Below are positions 1 through 10,800 of a DNA stretch of 64,000 nt, in pieces (the stretch's first letter is position 1; each line of letters begins with the position of its first letter). The translations under genes and the position numbers were made by a program. The DNA is taken from NCBI RefSeq assembly GCF_002250505.1, contig NZ_NJGY01000003.1, positions 630,660 to 694,659 on the forward strand, written 5' to 3'. Under the pieces are notes generated by a model that did not search any database, was not told the origin of the DNA, and saw nothing but the letters and a program-made list of their open reading frames with translations. This DNA is from Janthinobacterium sp. PC23-8 (GTDB lineage Bacteria > Pseudomonadota > Gammaproteobacteria > Burkholderiales > Burkholderiaceae_D).

Positions 1-1
1 C

Positions 2-847
2 GACGGTTTTCGCGCCGGCAGCGTGGTGCGCATCAGCGGCCTGACGGCGCCGGCCACCGCCAACAACGCGAAGAACTTTTTCGTTACCTCCGTTACCGCC
101 ACCAACCTGAACGGCCAGTTCATGGACGGCTCGGCAATGGTCATCAAGGCGGCTGGCGACTCCGTCGGCGTGGCGGCTGTGGGAAAGCGCAGCTTTACGC
201 CGCTCACCGGCCACACCACCGACTGGTTCACGGCCGAAGTGCAGGACCCGAATATCGGCGTGCACCGCAGCTTTGTCGATCAGCTGGTCAGCAAGATGGA
301 CATCGCCGTGCAGCCCAATGGCATCACCAGCCTGGACTTTACCCTGATGGGCAAGGCGGAAGGCCCGACCACCGCCGTGCCGCATTTCGCCACGCCAGCT
401 GCGGCTGCCGGCAGCGGCAAGTTCTCGGGTGCCACGGCGATGATGTCGGTGAACGGCATCCCGTCGCAGATCTGCACCGGCATGTCGGTCTCGCTCGACG
501 GCCAGGTCAAGGTCGACCCGGTGATCGGCTCCAGATTCGCCACCGCCGCCTCGCGCGGCAAGGTGCTTGGCTCGGGCCAGTTCACGGTGCTGCTGCAGGA
601 CGCCGTCTACCTTGACTACTTCAAGAACGAGACGGAAATCGCCCTGGCCTACGCCATGGCGTCCGGCACCGCCCCGAACGCCGACGTGCTGGCGCTGGCC
701 ATGGGCCGTGTCAAGATCACCTCGGCCAAGATCGACGATGGCGAGAAAAACAAGATCGTCACCTGCGCCTTCGACATCCTGCGCTACAAGGGCGCCGATG
801 CCCAGCATGAAGCGACCACTTTGAGCATCCAGGACAGCGCGCTGTAA
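2..847 (+). CDS. Putative major tail tube protein (5' end cut by window)
   Basis: The frame is open to the left window edge, so the true start is outside; a GTG at 23 is the first possible start inside but the frame reads in from base 2. About 280 residues are visible. The product is glycine/alanine-rich with alternating beta-type segments and lies just upstream of the tail assembly chaperone and tape measure, which is where siphoviruses encode the tube subunit. The assignment rests mainly on position; I see no catalytic motif. A terminator follows directly, as is common after a highly expressed tube gene. Confidence 0.65.
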   Translation, partial: DGFRAGSVVRISGLTAPATANNAKNFFVTSVTATNLNGQFMDGSAMVIKAAGDSVGVAAVGKRSFTPLTGHTTDWFTAEVQDPNIGVHRSFVDQLVSKMDIAVQPNGITSLDFTLMGKAEGPTTAVPHFATPAAAAGSGKFSGATAMMSVNGIPSQICTGMSVSLDGQVKVDPVIGSRFATAASRGKVLGSGQFTVLLQDAVYLDYFKNETEIALAYAMASGTAPNADVLALAMGRVKITSAKIDDGEKNKIVTCAFDILRYKGADAQHEATTLSIQDSAL

Positions 848-871
848 CAGGCATTCGCCGGCTACCCCAGT

Positions 872-894
872 GCCGCCCGCGTGGCGGCTTTTTT
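872..894 (+). terminator. Rho-independent terminator after tail tube gene
   Basis: A six-pair GCCGCC/GGCGGC stem with a five-base loop (872-888) is followed by a run of six T. It would uncouple tube expression from the chaperone and tape measure genes. Confidence 0.8.
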
Positions 895-927
895 ATTGTC
901 TTTTACTTCATCCAGAAAGCAGCACAC

Positions 928-1371
928 ATGAACAACGCACAAAAAATCCAGGCAGGTTTCGACATCGGCAACCTCCACGCGGCCGCCACACCCGTCACCT
1001 TTGACGTGCCCGTCATTTTCGACGCCGACGGCGAAGCGGTGGCCGGTCTGACCATCGTCGGCAAGAATAGCGAACAGTATCGCGTGGCCAACAACGCCGT
1101 GCGCGCCGAAGGCTACAAAAAATCGGCGCGCCGCAAGACCGCCATCGACGCCTCGACCGACGAAGGCGCCGAACTGCTGGTGCAGGCCATCGACGGCAAC
1201 CAGAAGCGCCTGGCGCTGGCCGTGGTCACCGGCTGGTACGGCTTTACCAGCAATGGCGCAGAAGTGCCGCTCGATGCGGCCCTGCTGGAGGCGGCGTTTG
1301 AAAAATACCCGACCTGGCAGGAAAAAGTGACGACCGCGCTGGAAAACGAGTCAAATTTTTTGAAACTCTGA
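928..1371 (+). CDS. Tail assembly chaperone, unshifted (lambda gpG-like) product
   Basis: This 147-residue protein sits between the tail tube gene and the tape measure gene, the conserved place of the G/T chaperone pair that coats the tape measure protein before tube polymerisation. Near the end, tca aat ttt ttg provides a canonical slippery heptamer (A AAT TTT), and the -1 frame stays open to 1712. The unshifted product ends at the TGA at 1369-1371. Family assignment is from position and the frameshift layout. Confidence 0.7.
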   Translation: MNNAQKIQAGFDIGNLHAAATPVTFDVPVIFDADGEAVAGLTIVGKNSEQYRVANNAVRAEGYKKSARRKTAIDASTDEGAELLVQAIDGNQKRLALAVVTGWYGFTSNGAEVPLDAALLEAAFEKYPTWQEKVTTALENESNFLKL

Positions 1372-1712
1372 CAGCCAGCCTGCTGCAGTACGCCGCACAC
1401 CAGTTCGAACGCGGCGCACGCGCCGCCGACGGCCACGCCAAGGGCGAGCATCTCGATGCGGCCCGCCGCCATCCCTTGTACCGGGCGCCACCGGAAGCCG
1501 TGGCGCCGCCGCCGCTGCCGTTCGAACTGGCCCACGTATGGGAGTGGTTCGTGCAACTGAACCGCAAGCGCCAGAATGGCATGGCCGTCAATCCTATCGC
1601 CAGCAGCGAGATCCTGGCATGGCAGGCGCGCCACCGGCTCGCCATGGAGCCGTTCGAGCACCAACTGCTCGACAGTCTCGATGCGCTGTTCCTGGCGCAC
1701 CAGCAGGGCTGA
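1356..1712 (+). CDS. T-like extension of the tail assembly chaperone, probably made by -1 frameshift
   Basis: From the A-AAT-TTT/T-TTT-TTG slippery run at 1353-1362 the -1 frame is open without a stop to the TGA at 1710-1712. It adds about 118 residues to the upstream protein. There is no ATG in this frame before 1578 and no ribosome binding site ahead of the first alternative start (TTG 1476), so fusion by frameshift, giving a product of about 262 residues, explains it better than separate initiation. Lambda gpG/gpGT is the precedent. Confidence 0.65.
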   Translation, partial: FFETLTASLLQYAAHQFERGARAADGHAKGEHLDAARRHPLYRAPPEAVAPPPLPFELAHVWEWFVQLNRKRQNGMAVNPIASSEILAWQARHRLAMEPFEHQLLDSLDALFLAHQQG

Positions 1713-1728
1713 CCTGTTTGTCCAACCC

Positions 1729-1751
1729 GGCCGCCCTGTGCGGCCTTTTTT
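1729..1751 (+). terminator. Rho-independent terminator before tape measure gene
   Basis: GGCCGC/GCGGCC stem with a five-base loop (1729-1745) followed by six T. Confidence 0.75.
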
Positions 1752-1763
1752 CAGAGGCCAACC

Positions 1764-4700
1764 ATGCCAGAAATCAGGGAAATATTAATCGTCGTAAATA
1801 CGGCCGAAGTGCGCGAAAGCGCGCAGGCCGTCAGTCAGCTCGCCGAGGCCTCCGAACAGGCCGGCCGGCAGGTACGCGAAACCAGCGTCGCCATCCGCAT
1901 CTCGGAGCAGGCCACGCGCGCCCAGGAAGAGGCAACCAGCGCCGCGGCCGATGCCGCAAAAGTGCTGGGCCAGCAAAGCAGCGATGCGTCCGATGCGGTA
2001 TTGAAGGCGGCGCAAGCTGTCGATGGCTTTGCCAGGGCGTCGCTGAAGGTAGGCGAAGGGGCCCTGAACGCCAACGTAGGACAGATCAAGAACGGCCTGG
2101 GCGAGATGGCCGATGCCACCGGCCTGACAGAAGCGGCCTTGACGCGCCTGGGCAAGGGACCGCTGCTGGCATTGCAGATGGCCGGCGATGTCGTCGCATT
2201 TGTCGCCGAAGCATTCGTGCAGGGCCAGCTGGAGTCGGACAAATTTGCGCAGGCCCTGGTGTTGACTGGCAATGCGGCTGGCATCACCGAAGGCCAGTTC
2301 AATACCATGGTGTCGTCGGTGTCCGAGTCGAGTAGCACCGGCCTGGGCGACGCCCGTAGCGCCATGCAGGCATTGGCGGAAACCGGGCAGTTTACACGCG
2401 AATCGCTCGGTTCCGTGGGCGCTGCCGCCATGACCATGTCGCGGATCAGCGGCGAATCGGCTGGCGCGGTCGCTGCCGATTTTGCCACCATGGCCAATGG
2501 TGTGATCAGCTGGGTTGATACGCACGACAGCAAGTACAACATCCTCACTGGCGCACAGTATCAGCATATCGCCGCGTTGGAAGAAGAAGGCAGGACGCAG
2601 GAAGCGATGGCGCTGACCAGTGATCTGATCAACGCCGGCCTGCAGAAACGGGCAGAAAAGCTCAGTTTGATCGGTGGGCTCCTGCAAAGCGGCAAGGGCC
2701 TGTGGTCGAGCTTCATGGATGGCATGCGTTCGATAGGACGCGATGATACACCCGAAGAAGAAATCAAGAAAATTCAGCGGCGTACGGCTGAGGTACGCGC
2801 CACGCGACAACTGGTTCCCGGCACCCATCCCGCAGCACTCCTGACGGATGGCCAACTGGCACAGTTCGAACAACAACAGGCGCGGGCGCTGGCCCTCGCG
2901 AATGACAGGAAGGCGCAAGCTGAAAAGAAAGCGCTGGACCAGCGACGGGAAACAAAGCGCAATGCCGATGCCAAGCAGGGCTTGATGGATATCGACGAGA
3001 TGCAGAAGCGCTACGCGACCAAGGAGCAGCGTGAAACCGCCGCCATCAAAAAGGTGGATGAAGCGGTGAAAAATGCCCGCGCCGGCGGCGCCAGGATCAG
3101 TGACGAGGACGAGAAGTTGTTGCGCAAGAACGTTCAGGCCTCGTTTGCCGGACCGGACAAGGTTGCCGCGCCATCAAGGGCAAGCACCGCTGCCGCAGGC
3201 CTGGACCCCCGCGAAGCGCAGCTGGCGGGGCAGGTGCAGGCAATTCAAAGCCAGTTGCGCTTGAAGAACGAAGAGTATGACCAGCTGGCCAAGCTGGACG
3301 AAACGCGCCGCAAGAGCGGCACCTTGAGCGACGAGGCCTATTTTGCAAGCCGCGTGACAGCCATCAACGCGCGCGGTGAGGCGGAAATGCAGGCTTACCG
3401 GGACCAGGCGGCGGCACTGAAGGGATTCCAGGCGAAAACGCCGCAAGCACGTCAGGAAAATACCAACAAGATCGCCGAAGCGGGGGCGGCCGAGCTGCGC
3501 GCAAAGCAGAAGATGGATGCCAACCTGAAACAGATGGACGAAGTCGCCAGCCAGCAGAAGGCGGAAACGGCCAGGAAACAGGAAAAGGACGCTGCGGACA
3601 ACTTGGCCAAGGAGACGGCGGCCATCAAGGCTGCCTATGAGCAGCAATGGAAAGAGGCAGCCGATGGCGCCAAAGCTCTCGGCGATGCGTTGGAAAAGGT
3701 CTTCGGCAAGGTGGGCGGTACGATCGGCAAGGTGACGTCGGCGTTGGTTGACTACAAGAAAGCCCAACAAGACATTCAAAGAACACTGACGAACTCGCAG
3801 GAGGATGCCGGTAAAGACGAATCCAAAAAAATCGCCGCCACGGCGAAGGCCCAATACGATTCCACGCAAGCGCAAATGAAAGGTTACGGGGACATGGCGG
3901 GTGCCGCAGCTGGCTTCTTCGACAAGCAGAGCACGGGGTACAAGATGCTGACCACGGTTTCTCAGGTATTCCATGCTGCCGAAACGGCCATGACGCTGGC
4001 CGAACTGGTGCCAAAGGCCATCAGTGCTGTACTGAGTCAGGGCCAGGGCGATCCGTATACCGCGTTTGGCCGCATGGCCGCCATGGCGGCAATCGTGGCG
4101 GGACTTGGCGTGGCGATAGGCGGAGGAGGCGGCAATGTCGATGTGGCGAAAGAACGCCAAAAGGCAAACGGCACCGGCACGGTGCTGGGCGATTCTTCGG
4201 CCAAGAGCGACTCGATCACACGCAGCCTGGCCATCATGGAAAAGAATTCCGGTCTGGGCTTGGCGTATACCATTTCGATGGATAGCTCCTTGCGCAAGCT
4301 CGTTGCCGGCATCGGCAACCTGGGCAATTTGCTTGCCCGTGAATCGGCAGCCGCGGGCGCGGGCGGCGCTGCGGCAGGCGTGCAGACCGGTACCGCAGTG
4401 CTGGGTGGCGGCATCGGTATCCTGGCCGGTACTGCGGCAGGCGGCTTGGGCGGGGCCATGCTGGGAACTTATGTTGGCATGGGCATGGCGGCAATCGGTG
4501 GTCCGTTGGGACTGGCGCTGGGCAGTGTCGTGGGCGCAGTGCTCGGAAATGTTGTATCAAAACTATTCAATACTTCCAGTACCGTGGTCGATCAGGGTAT
4601 TACTGCCAAGGCCATGAGTTTCGGCCAGATCGAAGAAATGGGCTTCACTGCGCAATCCTATGCCGATGTCAATACGAAGAAAAAGGCCTTGGGCATCACC

Positions 4701-6425
4701 TACAGCAACAGAAACAGGACCGAGACTGCAGCGTTGTCCGACGATATAAACCAGCAGTTCACGATGATTATCGTCGGCATGGGAGACGCCGTCCGCAGCG
4801 CGGCCAAGGTCATGGGCCTGGCGGGGAACGATTTCAATGCACGGCTGGATAATTTCAAGGTCGATCTGGGCAAGATCAGCCTGAAGGGGCTAAGCGCCGA
4901 AGATCAGCAGAAAGCACTTGAAACGGCATTTTCCGCGCTGGGCGATCAGATGGCTGCCGCTGGGGTTGTGGGTTTGAACGGCTTCGCGAAGATCGGCGAG
5001 GGCGCCTTCGAAACGCTGAATCGTATCGCCAATAATTTTCAGCAGGTCAGCGACGTGCTATTCGTATTGGGCCAATCCTTCGGCGTGACCGGCATGGCTG
5101 CGGTCAAGCTCTCCGAGCATCTGATCGGTGTGGCCGGAGGTATCGACAAGTTGACGGAAGGCACCTCGTATTTCTACGAGAACTTTTTGTCCGATGCCGA
5201 AAAAATGGCGCCGATTACCAGTTCCGTCAATGATGCGATGGGCAAGCTGGGCCTGGGCGGTGTTACGACGATGGATGGTTTCAAGTCGGCGGTATTGTCA
5301 GCGGCTGAAGGTGTCGCGACAGGAAAAGATGGCGCGGACCAGTTGTACGTTGCGCTGTTGTCGCTGGCCGAACCGTTCAAGAAGGCGGCAGACTATGCGG
5401 CTGACCTGGCCGCTGCCACTGGTGAAGTGGCTGCAATGAACAAGACCGCCAGCGAAGTTGCCAGTGAGCGCAAGGATTTGCAGCAACAATTGAACCAGTT
5501 GCTGCAAAGTGAAACGGAACTGCTGGCCGCCCAGCGTACGGCGGTCGCCGACGCCAATCGTGGACTGTTCGACCAGATCCAGGCAGTCAAGGCCGTCACC
5601 GGCGCCAAGGATGCCTTGAACAAGGCCTACGAAAACGAATCGGCGGCGGCCAGATCAGCGCTCGACAAGTCGAAATCCTGGGTCGGCACGCTCAATGGCC
5701 TGAACGCCAGCATGGCGCTGGGCGCCCAGTCGACCCTGACGCCAGAGCAGAAATACGCCGAGGCGCGGGCCCAGTTCGAAAAGACCTTGTCGGCAGCCAG
5801 GGCCGGCGACGCGACGGCGCAGTCTGGCTTGTCTGCCGCCGAGCAGGCTTTCCTCACTGCGTCGCAAGTGGTCAACGCAGCCGATGGCCGTTACGCGGCA
5901 GACTATGCCCGCGTGGTGGCCGCCAACGAGGACGCCCTGAAATGGGCGGCAGCACAGGTCGACGTGCAGCAGGCCAGCCTCGACGCGCTCAACGCACAGG
6001 TGTCCGGCCTGATCACCATCAACGACAGCGTGCTGACGGTGGCCCAGGCCATCGCCGCCCTGCGGACGGCGATGGGCGGCGCGACGCAATTGGGCGTGCA
6101 GTTCAGCAATGCACCGGCCGCGCTGGCGCTGGCCGCTTCCATCAGTCCCGCTGCGGCGCTCGACTTTGATCCCGTGCGCTATTGCGCCGCCGCCAATGTC
6201 GGTGCCGACGCCCTGGTCGCCGAAATCCGCGGCCTGCGCGAAGACAACAAAGCCATGCGGGTGGAACTCGAAGGCCTGCGCGCCGACCAGCGCGTGCAGA
6301 CCGGCGACACCATCCGCGCCACCGTCGAATCGAACGCCAGCGCCGCCCGCACGGTGGTCGAAGGCGTCGACAAATCGTCCAGGACCTCGTCCTGGGCCAA
6401 TACAGTGAAAGGAGCATACGCATGA
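1764..6425 (+). CDS. Tail length tape measure protein
   Basis: At 1553 residues this is the largest gene of the tail module and directly follows the chaperone pair. The first ~700 residues are rich in Ala, Gln, Lys and Glu with long coiled-coil character. Two glycine/alanine-rich hydrophobic stretches near residues 770-790 and 875-930 could insert in the host membrane during DNA delivery, as known for tape measure proteins. With the usual ~0.15 nm per residue, the tail would be roughly 230 nm (inference). The stop overlaps the next start as ATGA. Confidence 0.85.
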   Translation: MPEIREILIVVNTAEVRESAQAVSQLAEASEQAGRQVRETSVAIRISEQATRAQEEATSAAADAAKVLGQQSSDASDAVLKAAQAVDGFARASLKVGEGALNANVGQIKNGLGEMADATGLTEAALTRLGKGPLLALQMAGDVVAFVAEAFVQGQLESDKFAQALVLTGNAAGITEGQFNTMVSSVSESSSTGLGDARSAMQALAETGQFTRESLGSVGAAAMTMSRISGESAGAVAADFATMANGVISWVDTHDSKYNILTGAQYQHIAALEEEGRTQEAMALTSDLINAGLQKRAEKLSLIGGLLQSGKGLWSSFMDGMRSIGRDDTPEEEIKKIQRRTAEVRATRQLVPGTHPAALLTDGQLAQFEQQQARALALANDRKAQAEKKALDQRRETKRNADAKQGLMDIDEMQKRYATKEQRETAAIKKVDEAVKNARAGGARISDEDEKLLRKNVQASFAGPDKVAAPSRASTAAAGLDPREAQLAGQVQAIQSQLRLKNEEYDQLAKLDETRRKSGTLSDEAYFASRVTAINARGEAEMQAYRDQAAALKGFQAKTPQARQENTNKIAEAGAAELRAKQKMDANLKQMDEVASQQKAETARKQEKDAADNLAKETAAIKAAYEQQWKEAADGAKALGDALEKVFGKVGGTIGKVTSALVDYKKAQQDIQRTLTNSQEDAGKDESKKIAATAKAQYDSTQAQMKGYGDMAGAAAGFFDKQSTGYKMLTTVSQVFHAAETAMTLAELVPKAISAVLSQGQGDPYTAFGRMAAMAAIVAGLGVAIGGGGGNVDVAKERQKANGTGTVLGDSSAKSDSITRSLAIMEKNSGLGLAYTISMDSSLRKLVAGIGNLGNLLARESAAAGAGGAAAGVQTGTAVLGGGIGILAGTAAGGLGGAMLGTYVGMGMAAIGGPLGLALGSVVGAVLGNVVSKLFNTSSTVVDQGITAKAMSFGQIEEMGFTAQSYADVNTKKKALGITYSNRNRTETAALSDDINQQFTMIIVGMGDAVRSAAKVMGLAGNDFNARLDNFKVDLGKISLKGLSAEDQQKALETAFSALGDQMAAAGVVGLNGFAKIGEGAFETLNRIANNFQQVSDVLFVLGQSFGVTGMAAVKLSEHLIGVAGGIDKLTEGTSYFYENFLSDAEKMAPITSSVNDAMGKLGLGGVTTMDGFKSAVLSAAEGVATGKDGADQLYVALLSLAEPFKKAADYAADLAAATGEVAAMNKTASEVASERKDLQQQLNQLLQSETELLAAQRTAVADANRGLFDQIQAVKAVTGAKDALNKAYENESAAARSALDKSKSWVGTLNGLNASMALGAQSTLTPEQKYAEARAQFEKTLSAARAGDATAQSGLSAAEQAFLTASQVVNAADGRYAADYARVVAANEDALKWAAAQVDVQQASLDALNAQVSGLITINDSVLTVAQAIAALRTAMGGATQLGVQFSNAPAALALAASISPAAALDFDPVRYCAAANVGADALVAEIRGLREDNKAMRVELEGLRADQRVQTGDTIRATVESNASAARTVVEGVDKSSRTSSWANTVKGAYA

Positions 6426-7891
6426 CCGATGCGCAATTTTCAAACTGGCTGCAAAGCGCTGCGGCGGTCCGCATGGTGCTGGTCGAGGCACAGGTGAATG
6501 TGGCAGGCCAGGAAGCGACGCGCTATCTGGCGTCGCGGCCTTATGTCACTGGCCCGCTTGACACGCCACCCAATACCGAATACCAGCCCCTGGTGACCGG
6601 CGGCCTGGCTTTTACCGAACAGGTCAGCCTGACGGGCGAGGCGGGGCTGTCGGGTGGCGATATCGAACTCGATAACCGCGATGGCGCGCTTGATGGCTGG
6701 CTGGCTGACGTATGGATGAACCGCGCCATCAAGGTCTGGGCCGGCGACCCGGCCTGGCCGCGCGCTGAGTTTCGGCTGGTCTTCGACGGCATCGTCTTTG
6801 ACGTCGGCAGCGCAGGGCGCGAGTCGCTCAACCTGGTCTTGCGCGACAAGCTGCAGCGCCTGAACACGCCGATCAGCGAAACCAAGCTCGGTGGCGCCAC
6901 GCCGAACAAGGACGCGATGCTGCCGGTGCCGTTCGGCGAGTGCCATAACGTCACGCCCTTGCTGACGGATCCCGCGACGCTGGAATATGGTTTTCTCGGC
7001 GCGGTCGAAGCGATGGTCGAAGTACGCAGCAATGGCAAGCCGATCGAGGTGATGCACGCCGTGACGACCGGTCGCTTCCGGCTCGTTACCGATCCTTTTT
7101 CGACCACCATCACGGCCAGCGTGCAGGGCGACAACGGCGGCGCCTATGCGCCACGCATCGCGCCACTGGTGCGGCGCATCGCCACCGCCTACGGCAAGCC
7201 GGCCGACCGTTTTGCCGACGCCGACCTGGACCTGGCCAACCTGGCCGCGTTCGATGCGGCCCACCCGCAAACGGTGGGCCTCCATATTGCGGACCGCACG
7301 AACCAGGCGCAGGCCATCCAGCAGCTGGCGGCCAGCGTGGGCGCGCAGGCGGTGATGTCGCGTACCGGCCAGCTGCGCCTGGTGCAGGTCGCGCTGCCGG
7401 GCATCGGCGTACCGGTCGATGTGGGTCCGGCGCAAATGAAAGAGCGCAGCCTGCGCGTGGCGCAACGGCTGCCCGTGGCGGCCGCCGTGAAGATCGGCTT
7501 TGATCGCAACTGGACGGTGCAGCCCAGCTTGACGACCAGCATCCCGCCGGCCCATGCCGACCTGTATGCCACCGAGTGGCTGAGCGAAACCGTGGTCGAC
7601 GAGGCGGTGCGTGCGCGCTATCGCCTGAGCGACGACCCGGTGCAGGTCGATACCTGCCTCAAGACCCGCGTGGATGCGCGGACGGAAGCGGCGCGGCGCC
7701 TGGCCCTGGCCAAGCTGCCGCGCACCCTGTATGAATTTGACGGAGAACCGGACATGATGATGCTCGAATTGGGACAGGCCGTGACGCTGCAGGGCGAGCG
7801 CTTTGGCTTGCAGGACGGCGTGCCGGCCGTGGTGATGCGCCTGTCGCGCTTCTGGCTGACGGGCCGCGTGACGGTCGGAGTGCTGGCATGA
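6422..7891 (+). CDS. Phage tail-tip / hub-type structural protein
   Basis: The 489-residue protein starts at the ATG overlapping the tape measure stop (ATGA) and ends overlapping the fibre gene start (ATGA), so the three are translationally coupled. Its place between tape measure and fibre is that of distal tail or hub proteins. No enzymatic motif is visible. I do not recognise a specific family. Confidence 0.55.
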   Translation: MTDAQFSNWLQSAAAVRMVLVEAQVNVAGQEATRYLASRPYVTGPLDTPPNTEYQPLVTGGLAFTEQVSLTGEAGLSGGDIELDNRDGALDGWLADVWMNRAIKVWAGDPAWPRAEFRLVFDGIVFDVGSAGRESLNLVLRDKLQRLNTPISETKLGGATPNKDAMLPVPFGECHNVTPLLTDPATLEYGFLGAVEAMVEVRSNGKPIEVMHAVTTGRFRLVTDPFSTTITASVQGDNGGAYAPRIAPLVRRIATAYGKPADRFADADLDLANLAAFDAAHPQTVGLHIADRTNQAQAIQQLAASVGAQAVMSRTGQLRLVQVALPGIGVPVDVGPAQMKERSLRVAQRLPVAAAVKIGFDRNWTVQPSLTTSIPPAHADLYATEWLSETVVDEAVRARYRLSDDPVQVDTCLKTRVDARTEAARRLALAKLPRTLYEFDGEPDMMMLELGQAVTLQGERFGLQDGVPAVVMRLSRFWLTGRVTVGVLA

Positions 7892-10800
7892 GCGCGGTGG
7901 TGGGGGAGCGCGACACGCTCATCATGGGTACCGTGCCGCGCTACGCGGCGCCGCTCGATCGCGCATTGATGCTGACGGCCAGCGCGACGATGTTCGAGAT
8001 CTCGCTGTCCGGCACGCCGGCGCCGGCCACGATCACGTTTTCTGCGCTGATGCTGGGCGCCATCGGTGACATCGCGTTTTCCAGCGAGCCGCCCGTGGCG
8101 CTGACGGTTGGAAAAGGCAACGCGGTGCTGCGCTACGAAGACATGAGCGCCAGCATCGTGACGGTCACCGCCGCCGCGGTGGTGGAGGGCGTCAGGTATG
8201 CGGCGCGCCAGACGGTGGCCAAGCAGCAGGCGCTGGACCTGGCGCCGCCGCCGGCACCAACAGGCTTGGTCGCCACAGGCCATCCGGCGACGATCACCCT
8301 GGCATGGAATGCAGCGCCGGCCAATTACAGCAACCTGTCGCATACCGAGGTATGGCGCGCGCCGGTGAATAATTTTGCCCAGGCGGTGCTGGCCGGCCGT
8401 GCTGATGGTCGCGAATACACCGATCCGGTCGGGCCGGGCGCTTTCCGCTATTACTGGATACGCCATGTGTCGCGCGCGGCCATCCCTGGCCCGTACAACG
8501 CCAGCAGTGGCACGGTGGGCGCGTCGGATGCCGAGGTCGGGCATCTGCTGCAGGTGCTGACGAAGCAAATCACGGAAAGCCAGTTGTATGCAGACCTGGG
8601 CGCGAAAATCGATCTGATCGAGCCGACCCGGGATGCGGTCGCGGATCTGGAGCAGGTCTACGGCGACACGGTGAATGCTGCCACCTCGGCCGGCGCTGCG
8701 GCGCAGTCGGCTTCGGCTGCAGTTGCTGCGTCTGTCGCGGCCGATCTGGCAAAGGCTGCGGCCAATAACGCAGCTGGTGGCGCAGGCCAATACGCTGCGC
8801 AGTCGGCGCAGTCGGCAACCAACGCCAGCACGTCCGCCGGCACCGCGTCGACGGCAGCGCAGCAATCGGCGCAATCGGCAACCAACGCCAACGGCAGCGC
8901 CAGTGCCGCCGCCAGTTCCGCATCAACAGCGGCCGGCGCCGCCGGCGCTGCAGGGCAGAGCGCAAACGCGGCATCGACCAGCCAGGCTGCTGCTGCCGGG
9001 TCAGTCACCACAGCCGGCGCTGCAGCAACGGCCTCAAACGAGGCGAAATTATCGGCGCAAGCGGCGCGTGACGCGGCAGGAACAGCGCGCGACGCCGCTG
9101 GCGTCTCTGCATCGGCCGCGCTGATTTCATCCAATGTCGCTACCGCTGCCGCCACGGCAGCTGGCGACAGCGCGTCGGCGGCATCACAGTCGGCAATTAC
9201 GGCAAACACCAGGGCGGGCGCCGCCAGCGCATCGGCAGGCAGTGCGGCAACGTCGGAAACGAATGCTGGCAGCTCGGCCAGCGCAGCAGCGCAGTCAGCG
9301 CAACTGGCGGCGCAATCGCGCGACGCTGCTGGCGGGGCTGCCAGTGCCGCCGCCGGCTCGGCCAGTACCGCCAATGCGAAATCCACAGCGGCTGAACAGA
9401 GTGCGGCGTCGGCCAGCGCGGCGGCCGTGACTGCCAACAGCGCATCTGCTGCGGCGGCACAATCAGCAGGGGATGCCGGCTATGTTGCCGGACAGGCCGG
9501 ACTGGCGGCCCAGAATGCAGGTGGTTCGGCAGCAGCTGCTGCGCAGTCAGCCAGCAGCGCGAATACTAAATCAACAGAGGCGGCACAGAGCGCTACGGCG
9601 GCCAATAGCGCACGTACCGCTGCTGAGGCGGCGTACGGCCAAGCCCAAGGCGCGGCGCACGCGGCGTCAGGCTCGGCATCGACCGCTGACGCGCGCGCGA
9701 CTGCCGCTGGCCAGAGCGCGACTGCGGCAAACAGCGCGGCGACCACGGCGTCAACATCCGCTGGCGAGGCCGGCTTCTATGCCACACAGGCGGCCAGCTC
9801 GAAAACGGCCGCCGACGGCAGCGCGGCATCAGCCGCATCATCGCTGCAGCAGGTGCAGGCCATTTATCGTGCGGACCTGACCAATCTGTGCCAGGACCCG
9901 ACGTTCGCAAAAGGGGCGTCAAACTGGAATCATACCGGCATCATTGCTCTGGCTGGCGGCGGCGACGGCGTGTGGCCATTCGCTAACTGTGCATTGGTTA
10001 CGGGGCGCAATAGCACCCAAATCGCGCCACAGGTGTTGGTTTCGCCTGGAGATACGCACTATTTCTCGGCGTGGGTTTGCAGCCAATCGGGCGCTGCCCC
10101 GACGTTCAGTGTGGGGGTGTATTTTACGGGGTCTAACGACTACCAGAGCGTAGTCGCCGCGGCCACCTGCACAGCCGCCCAGAGTAACTATGTCTGGATT
10201 CGTATCACAGGATCAGTGACCGTTCCTGCAGGGGCGAGAACGGCAAACCTCTGGATGGGGTTGGGCAGTGATGCTGCTATTTACTGGGCTGTGACTGGTA
10301 TTGAGTGGCGCCCGTCGCAGGTGGTCCAGGCGCTCACTGCGGTCGTCAACACTGAAATTCAGACCCGCGCCGACCAGTACACAGCTACCAGTCGCCGCGT
10401 CGATAGTGTCCAGGCGTCAATCGAGGGTCCAGATGGTCTAGCCGGGAAATATGCGGCCGTCAAAATTACGGCGGATGCGACAGCAACTGCGCTGGGGAAG
10501 GTACAGGCAAAATATGGTGTCCAACTGGACGCTGACGGTGTATCGGGTGGGTTTGAGCTGCTTGCCGGCGGCGGTCGTCTCGACTTCGGCGTCCGCGCTG
10601 GCACCTTCTTTATCGCTGCGCCCGCTGGCAGCGGTATCGCCTCGTCGCTACCGTTCATTGTGCGCACGACGGAAACGGTGATCGGCGGCGTCACCATTCC
10701 CATCGGCATGTATGTTGCTGACGCGTTTATCCAGAATGCATCGATCACCAATGCCAAGATTGGCGGGGATATCTGGTCGAGCAATTTCGTTGCTGGTCAG

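Noticed and set aside
8658..9437. Long antisense frames rich in Ala/Val/Asp opposite the fibre stalk
   Set aside because: They arise from the repetitive high-GC codons of the stalk and have no start signals or sensible composition.
8690..9860. Repeated DNA in the fibre gene considered as CRISPR or tandem repeat array
   Set aside because: Repeats are short, degenerate, in frame and code for the Ala/Ser stalk; there is no repeat-spacer pattern.
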